Assembly: GCA_021648145.1 (NCBI GenBank)
Contig: JAKITI010000011.1
Coordinates: 1-64,000, forward strand
DNA: 64,000 nucleotides
Direction: 5' to 3'
Origin: Gammaproteobacteria bacterium
Lineage (GTDB): Bacteria > Pseudomonadota > Gammaproteobacteria > JAADGQ01
The notes beneath the pieces are model-generated. The model saw only the letters and a list, made by a program, of their open reading frames with translations, was not told the DNA's origin and ran no database searches. Each line of letters begins with the position of its first letter. Position 1 is the first letter of the stretch. The position numbers and the translations under genes are program-made. Shown here in pieces: positions 59,201 through 64,000 of the stretch.

Positions 59201-60294
59201 TGAAACTTTTTGAAAAACAGTTGATCATTCTTGTCACATTTATAAGCATCTTATTGATATCTGGGTGTGCAACAGCGCCCGCAACCTTGTCTTTTATTCA
59301 ACCAGATGGTGCCACTTCACAAGTTTGGCCCGCTAAGCCTGAAACCGCACGCTATCGTTATATTGGCGAGTTGATTGGCGAAGAAAATTTTCAGTCTGCA
59401 AGTGAGGATGGGCAGAACTTTGCGGTACAGGCTTTTAAATGGCTGGTGGGATTAACATCTCGAAAGTACCAACCTAAAGTGCTCCAACGGCCACAAAATG
59501 GACTGGTTGATAGTGACGGGCGAATATTGGTCACTGATGTCAGTCGCCAGGCCATTTATGTTTTTGATAAAATAGCTGGCAAGCTGGATGTATGGGAAAT
59601 GGCAGAGAAAAATCGTCGCTTCATTGCCCCTTCTGCAATTGTTGAAGACGGTCAAGGGGGGTTTCTGGTCACAGATGCTGAGCTTGGCATGATTGTTCGC
59701 CTGGATCATGAGGGTCGTCCACAAGAAGTTTTTGCTGATGAAGTTCTCGTTCGCCCTGTGGGCATGGCTCGCCATGTTAAAACGGGTCGAATTTATGTAG
59801 CCGATGTGCGCGAACATAAAATTAAAGTGCTGGACTCTGATGGCGTACTTCTTGAAACATGGGGAGAACACGGTGAAACGATTGATGCACTCAATACACC
59901 CACTTATCTCTCTCTTGTCAATGATCAGCTCTATATCACCGATACATTCAATTCACGAGTCAAGGTGCTTGATCTTAATGGTAAAGTGCTTAAAATTATT
60001 GGCAAACGCGGCCTCTATGTAGGCGATCTTCCGCGCCCTAAGGGTGTGGCAGTCGATACCAAAGGGCATATTTATGTGATGGAGTCTTATTATGACCACT
60101 TGCTGATCTATAATCAGGAAGGTGACCTGCTATTGCCCATTGGAGGCAGTGGCCATGGAGTCGGGCAGTTTTATCTGCCTGCGGGTGTCTGGACAGGTCA
60201 GGGAAACAGAATTTATATAGCAGATATGTTTAACGGTCGCGTTGTTATTTTTCAATACTTGGAAGAAGATAATATTGCTGGATATACTCAGTAG
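59200..60294 (+). CDS. NHL-repeat lipoprotein, second copy
   Basis: The 364-aa protein has a signal with lipobox (ILLISGC) and NHL units: ILVTDVSRQAIYVFDKIAG, FLVTDAELGMIVRLDHEGR, IYVADVREHKIKVLDSDG, LYITDTFNSRVKVLDLNG, and IYIADMFNGRVVIFQYL. It starts one base inside the previous stop (TAATG), so the two are translated together. Likely partner of the cytochromes on the cell surface. Confidence 0.9.
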   Translation: MKLFEKQLIILVTFISILLISGCATAPATLSFIQPDGATSQVWPAKPETARYRYIGELIGEENFQSASEDGQNFAVQAFKWLVGLTSRKYQPKVLQRPQNGLVDSDGRILVTDVSRQAIYVFDKIAGKLDVWEMAEKNRRFIAPSAIVEDGQGGFLVTDAELGMIVRLDHEGRPQEVFADEVLVRPVGMARHVKTGRIYVADVREHKIKVLDSDGVLLETWGEHGETIDALNTPTYLSLVNDQLYITDTFNSRVKVLDLNGKVLKIIGKRGLYVGDLPRPKGVAVDTKGHIYVMESYYDHLLIYNQEGDLLLPIGGSGHGVGQFYLPAGVWTGQGNRIYIADMFNGRVVIFQYLEEDNIAGYTQ

Positions 60295-60390
60295 TGCCAT
60301 AAACCATGAAAAGTCTGGATGAGCAAGTCAGTGAACAAAAGAAATTATGATTCATTTTACAGTCAATTCAACCCTTTTTTTACAGTGACA

Positions 60391-62940
60391 ATGAAAAGGG
60401 TGCTGTTACTGGTCGCGCTTCTTTTTAGCGCTTCATCCCAGGCTGAAATTATTTCAGATGTCAGTAATACCAAGCATAATTTTTCGGCATCAACCATCCC
60501 TGGATTGCCCGGTAATGAAGAGCGAAGCATGAAGGCAACGAGCGAGTCTCAGGTCTGTGTGTTCTGTCATACTCCTCATGGCGCATCTGATTTGCCTAAA
60601 GCGCCACTGTGGAATCGCTCGCTATCCACCAGCTCTTATATACCTTATAGCTCAAGCTCTCTGGATGCGACTGATTTAGGTCAGCCAGAAGGTAAGTCAA
60701 AACTCTGCTTGTCATGTCATGATGGTACGATTGCAATAGGTTCTGTTAATGTGCTCAACCGCAAAGAAAACCCAACGATTTCTTTTACCGGAACGGAGTC
60801 TGATGGGTCGATTGACGAAAGTGATCAAGGCAGTCGCAGTGGTTATACGCGTCGCTTGGGTGTCGATCTTTCAAATGATCACCCGATCTCTTTTACATAT
60901 GATAGTGCATTGAGCCTGAGAGATGGTGAATTACGTGCTCCTAATGAACCGGGTCAGTCGGTTGCTGAACGTAGCCCCGGAAACCACGCTAAGTTGCCGT
61001 TAGAAGATGGCCAGGTGGAGTGTATTAGTTGTCATGACCCACATGTCACTGATGATGCTTCTGAAGTCAGTATCAAATTTTTGCGAGCCAATCGTTTTCA
61101 ACAAGTACCGCCAACCGAAGGTGCTTTTAATGAGAGTGGTGATATTATCTGTCTGGGTTGCCATAAAAAGGAAGGTTGGGTGAATTCAGCGCATGCTAAT
61201 CCTCTGGTTGCGGATGAACTTTATGAACGTTCAGCCGCAGAATTACGGGAGTTTCCTCAAGGTATGCCGGTGTGGCAAGGGGCTTGCGTGAACTGCCATG
61301 ATCCACATGCTGTTGAAGGTTCTCGTCGTCTTTTACGTGAAGGGTCGGATGGACAGGAGCAAATTGCCTTTAATGGGGCGAAATATAAGCAGGGTGGTGG
61401 CCCAGCGATTGAAGAAACATGTTATATGTGTCACTCGAAAGATGGCGGTGTTTTGCAAGGCCAGGGAAGCACGGGCTTTCAAGTGCCTGATGTCAAAACA
61501 GATTTTACAACGATGTTGCGTCGAATGCCGATTGCAACGATTGATCAGCCCGCTGGAGTGGAAGTTCATTCCATTGGTACAGGAAACGGAACTCAGCTAG
61601 GTAAAGACTTTGTAGAGTCACGCGAATTATTAGGGCATGGTGATCTAAGTAACCGCCATGCAGAGTGCACCGATTGTCATAATCCACATCGTGTTATGAA
61701 AAAACGTAAATTTAATGATGATGGTGCTATTCCTGATGAAGGGGGTACACATATTGCGCCTACTAATATTGCATCAGGTGTGTTGCGTGGCGTGTTCGGT
61801 GTGGAGCCTAAATATGGTAATACTGCATTTGGTTCACTTGCAACAGGTTATGATGTGAAGCGAGGTGATGGAGGTATTGGAGCCAGCGAAGCTGTTGAGT
61901 CTGAGCATTTAACTCGCGAGTATCAACTCTGTTTGAAGTGCCATTCAAATTATGCTTATGATACTCCACCGATGTTAGGTGGGCGCTATCGTGGGGGAAC
62001 ACCACCAGGTACAAACGCAATGGAGCAATATACGGATCAAGCAATGGAGTATCAGTCACCGGATGACCATAAAGGCGAAGGTACCTCTCCAACACCTACA
62101 GGCGCTCATCCCGATTATGCAGACAATAATCATCGTTCATGGCACCCTGTTGTCAATGACACTGGAAGAACGCCTGAAGTTCGTAAAGCGGACAAAGATA
62201 ACTGGTTACCCCCTTTTAATCAGAATGTGGGGAATCAAAATATGTACTGTACCGATTGCCACGGTTCAGATACACCGCCAGGTTCAATTGAACCAATGGG
62301 CGGGGAAAACGGTTTTGCCTGGGGACCACATGGCTCGAATAATAACTTTATATTGAAAGGCGCATGGGATGACCGAACTGGAGGGGATGGCGCGAATGGT
62401 GGCACGCCTAATGCACTCTGTTTCAAATGCCATGACTATAATGATTATGGAAAATTCGTAGATCTGTCCAGTGGAGAGATGTCCGGCGAAAGCGGTTTTC
62501 AGGTTCAATCACCTTCAATTACTGGTTCTCAATGTATCGACTTTGCTTTTCAAAATAAAAATTTGCACAGTGGGCATGTGCAAGCATTGACTGGTGTGAC
62601 TAATTTTCGTTGCTCTTTATGCCATGTTGCCGTGCCACATGGCTGGAAAAACAAAACATTCCTTGCAAATTTGAATGATGTGGGGCCAGAGGCGGGCTTG
62701 GCACCGGGCACTCAGGTAAGAAATAATAAAGAAGATCGCTATTACCAAGGCCCTTATTACAATGGCGCTGTGCTAAAAGTGAAAAATTTCGCACGAAGTG
62801 GTGAGTGGCTGCCTGAAAACTGTGGCTCAGTCGGTGTGCCAGGCAACAGTGAATCTGGATTGAACTGGATGACGGGGCAAAAAGGCAGCCCAAATCAATT
62901 TTCTGACCCCAATAGCGAGGGATGTAACGCAATTCCATGA
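60391..62940 (+). CDS. undecaheme c-type cytochrome
   Basis: The 849-aa exported protein has eleven CxxCH sites, in order: CVFCH, CLSCH, CISCH, CLGCH, CVNCH, CYMCH, CTDCH, CLKCH, CTDCH, CFKCH and CSLCH. Several are followed by DPH or NPH. The signal is VLLLVALLFSASSQAE; ATG 60391 begins it directly, while an upstream in-frame ATG at 60319 would add 24 residues. The N-terminal region (NTKHNFS, VCVFCHTPHG, PLWNRSL) is shared with the tetraheme protein at 50900. It is a good candidate for the terminal surface or conduit cytochrome. It overlaps the ResB gene by four bases. Confidence 0.92.
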   Translation: MKRVLLLVALLFSASSQAEIISDVSNTKHNFSASTIPGLPGNEERSMKATSESQVCVFCHTPHGASDLPKAPLWNRSLSTSSYIPYSSSSLDATDLGQPEGKSKLCLSCHDGTIAIGSVNVLNRKENPTISFTGTESDGSIDESDQGSRSGYTRRLGVDLSNDHPISFTYDSALSLRDGELRAPNEPGQSVAERSPGNHAKLPLEDGQVECISCHDPHVTDDASEVSIKFLRANRFQQVPPTEGAFNESGDIICLGCHKKEGWVNSAHANPLVADELYERSAAELREFPQGMPVWQGACVNCHDPHAVEGSRRLLREGSDGQEQIAFNGAKYKQGGGPAIEETCYMCHSKDGGVLQGQGSTGFQVPDVKTDFTTMLRRMPIATIDQPAGVEVHSIGTGNGTQLGKDFVESRELLGHGDLSNRHAECTDCHNPHRVMKKRKFNDDGAIPDEGGTHIAPTNIASGVLRGVFGVEPKYGNTAFGSLATGYDVKRGDGGIGASEAVESEHLTREYQLCLKCHSNYAYDTPPMLGGRYRGGTPPGTNAMEQYTDQAMEYQSPDDHKGEGTSPTPTGAHPDYADNNHRSWHPVVNDTGRTPEVRKADKDNWLPPFNQNVGNQNMYCTDCHGSDTPPGSIEPMGGENGFAWGPHGSNNNFILKGAWDDRTGGDGANGGTPNALCFKCHDYNDYGKFVDLSSGEMSGESGFQVQSPSITGSQCIDFAFQNKNLHSGHVQALTGVTNFRCSLCHVAVPHGWKNKTFLANLNDVGPEAGLAPGTQVRNNKEDRYYQGPYYNGAVLKVKNFARSGEWLPENCGSVGVPGNSESGLNWMTGQKGSPNQFSDPNSEGCNAIP

Positions 62941-63893
62941 TTAAGATACTGGCCTCTTCCCGCTTGACGTTGGTGGGAATGCTACTTCTTGGTGGGGGGG
63001 CAATTCTCAGCTACGGTAATCCTGTCGACATGCCCGTATGGGTGCTGGTTATTCCAATGGCATTTTTGGCATTGAATCTGGTTTGTGCCATGATCAGCAA
63101 CCCTCGAATCAATCGTCGCTACGGTCTGCTGGTATTTCACGCAGGCCTATTAAGTGTAGTCATTCTTGCGGCCATCGGTCGTTTGACCCACTTTGATGCA
63201 CATGTTGAAATGCTCAATGGCGCAGCATTTGACTCTAAAGATTTAATCAACATCCGCCAGGGTCCTTTACATAACAGCAGTGCTCTGGAAACTGTTCAAT
63301 TTGTTCAGGGCGATTACACCATCAGCTACTCTCCAGGTATTGCACGCGGCCCAACACATAATCAAGTCACATTACCCACTAATGATGGTGAAGGGCAGCC
63401 GGTGATATTTGGGGATGCTGTTCCATTAGTGATTCAAGGTTACCGTTTTTATACCAGTTTCCATAAAGGTTTTGCCCCAATTATGACCTGGATTCCTAAT
63501 CAAGGCGCAAAAATCACAGGTACAGTGCATATGCCGCCTTATCCACTTTATGATTATCGACAAGCAAATCGCTGGCAGCCCCCCGGAGCGCAGGAAATTA
63601 AATTCTGGTTACGACTGGGTACCGGGATTGATGCCAACAGTGATTGGGTATTGGATGCTAAAAAAGCAACAGGGATATTGGTTGTGAATAGTGGCGAGCG
63701 GCGTATTGAGTTGCAACCAGGAGAAATGGCACAGTTACCTGGCGGTCAATTACGCTATGAATACATGACCAGCTGGATGGGCTATAAAGTATTCTATGAT
63801 CCCACGTTACATTGGCTATTTTTTACATCAGTGATTGGAGTGATAGGATTGCTGTTTCATTTTTGGCAAAAGGTTAATAAAAAATTAATATGA
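62937..63893 (+). CDS. ResB-family cytochrome c biogenesis protein (System II)
   Basis: The 318-aa protein has three N-terminal helices (LTLVGMLLLGGGAILS, WVLVIPMAFLALNLVCAMI, LLVFHAGLLSVVILAAI), a periplasmic domain of about 200 residues and a last helix (WLFFTSVIGVIGLLFHF). This is a compact ResB/Ccs1, the partner of CcsA in heme attachment. It overlaps both the undecaheme gene and the next gene by ATGA-type overlaps, so heme attachment is genetically tied to the cytochromes. Confidence 0.85.
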   Translation: MIKILASSRLTLVGMLLLGGGAILSYGNPVDMPVWVLVIPMAFLALNLVCAMISNPRINRRYGLLVFHAGLLSVVILAAIGRLTHFDAHVEMLNGAAFDSKDLINIRQGPLHNSSALETVQFVQGDYTISYSPGIARGPTHNQVTLPTNDGEGQPVIFGDAVPLVIQGYRFYTSFHKGFAPIMTWIPNQGAKITGTVHMPPYPLYDYRQANRWQPPGAQEIKFWLRLGTGIDANSDWVLDAKKATGILVVNSGERRIELQPGEMAQLPGGQLRYEYMTSWMGYKVFYDPTLHWLFFTSVIGVIGLLFHFWQKVNKKLI

Positions 63894-64000
63894 TTGGATA
63901 TGCAGGCGAACTTCCGTGGTTATGGGCAGGGCTGGCGGCTTATGCAGTCGCAACATTTATGGCCATTTATTCTGTGGTTTTTCGTCCACAAATGATCGCC
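63890..64000 (+). CDS. CcsA/ResC-family heme handling protein (5' part)
   Basis: Only the first 37 codons are inside the window: IGYAGELPWLWAGLAAYAVA and then FMAIYSVVFRP, a membrane helix consistent with CcsA/ResC proteins. The start overlaps the ResB stop (ATGA). The call relies mainly on the ResB neighbour. Confidence 0.65.
   Translation, partial: MIGYAGELPWLWAGLAAYAVATFMAIYSVVFRPQMIA

Noticed and set aside
1-64000. CRISPR arrays, tRNA or rRNA genes
   Set aside because: No regularly spaced repeats and no cloverleaf-like or rRNA-like sequence was seen by eye; short RNA genes could still be missed.

Overview
The window reads as a mosaic chromosomal segment of a gammaproteobacterium. The assignment rests on gene content: cti fatty-acid isomerase, MtfA peptidase, SuhB, a stomatin/NfeD pair, an RstAB-like two-component pair next to DUF3019 and MipA genes, Nfo, and System II (ResB/CcsA) cytochrome maturation next to many c-type cytochromes. 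No rRNA or tRNA gene was seen, so the genus cannot be named. Base composition changes by block. About 1-9000 and 35600-64000 are AT-leaning. The block of about 9700-19000 (cfa, gdh, por operon) and the copper ATPase are visibly GC-richer, which suggests separate origins.

Layout. (1) 1-4900 is a mobile scar: the end of an ABC transporter, a secreted lectin-fold-like protein, an IS3-family relic cut by an IS256-family element, a site with attC (integron cassette) architecture, a winged-helix/GHKL-ATPase/STAS-like protein preceded by a palindrome that covers its ribosome binding site, and an IS1-family fragment. (2) 4900-9630 and 28600-35650 are two halves of a copper-handling system: two multicopper oxidases, CopB, a CopA-type P-ATPase, a MerR regulator, three YHS-domain proteins, DUF2231 and small membrane proteins. 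The halves are joined by shared promoter architecture: three MerR-type promoters with 20-bp spacers, and two CopR-like palindromes at identical distance from a -10 element. (3) 9700-28580 is an accessory metabolic island inserted between those halves. It holds cyclopropane-fatty-acid synthase, glutamate dehydrogenase, a four-gene 2-oxoacid:ferredoxin oxidoreductase operon whose last gene is a GltD-like flavoprotein with a ferredoxin tail, a geranylgeranyl-reductase-like flavoprotein, PII-like and CBS proteins, a methyltransferase, a patatin, a lycopene-cyclase-domain protein, the heme-containing cis/trans fatty acid isomerase, transporters and MtfA. Several broken genes (ICMT-like, RquA-like/cytochrome chimera, NhaA tail) mark past deletions.

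(4) 35650-50620 is mostly ordinary chromosome: a 1367-aa polytopic membrane protein of unknown function, suhB, stomatin/NfeD, a DEAD-box helicase, an RRM protein, a two-component system with DUF3019 and MipA, a very acidic lipoprotein and nfo. (5) 50900-64000 is the most striking part, a long same-strand cluster: a tetraheme cytochrome, a parvulin-type prolyl isomerase, a predicted outer-membrane beta-barrel, three triheme cytochromes, a cupredoxin-domain lipoprotein, two NHL-repeat proteins (at least one a clear lipoprotein), an undecaheme cytochrome, ResB and the start of CcsA. It encodes 24 CxxCH sites in total. This looks like a candidate porin-cytochrome extracellular electron-transfer conduit with its own folding and heme-maturation helpers.

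All function calls come from reading motifs and recalling families; no database search was run.
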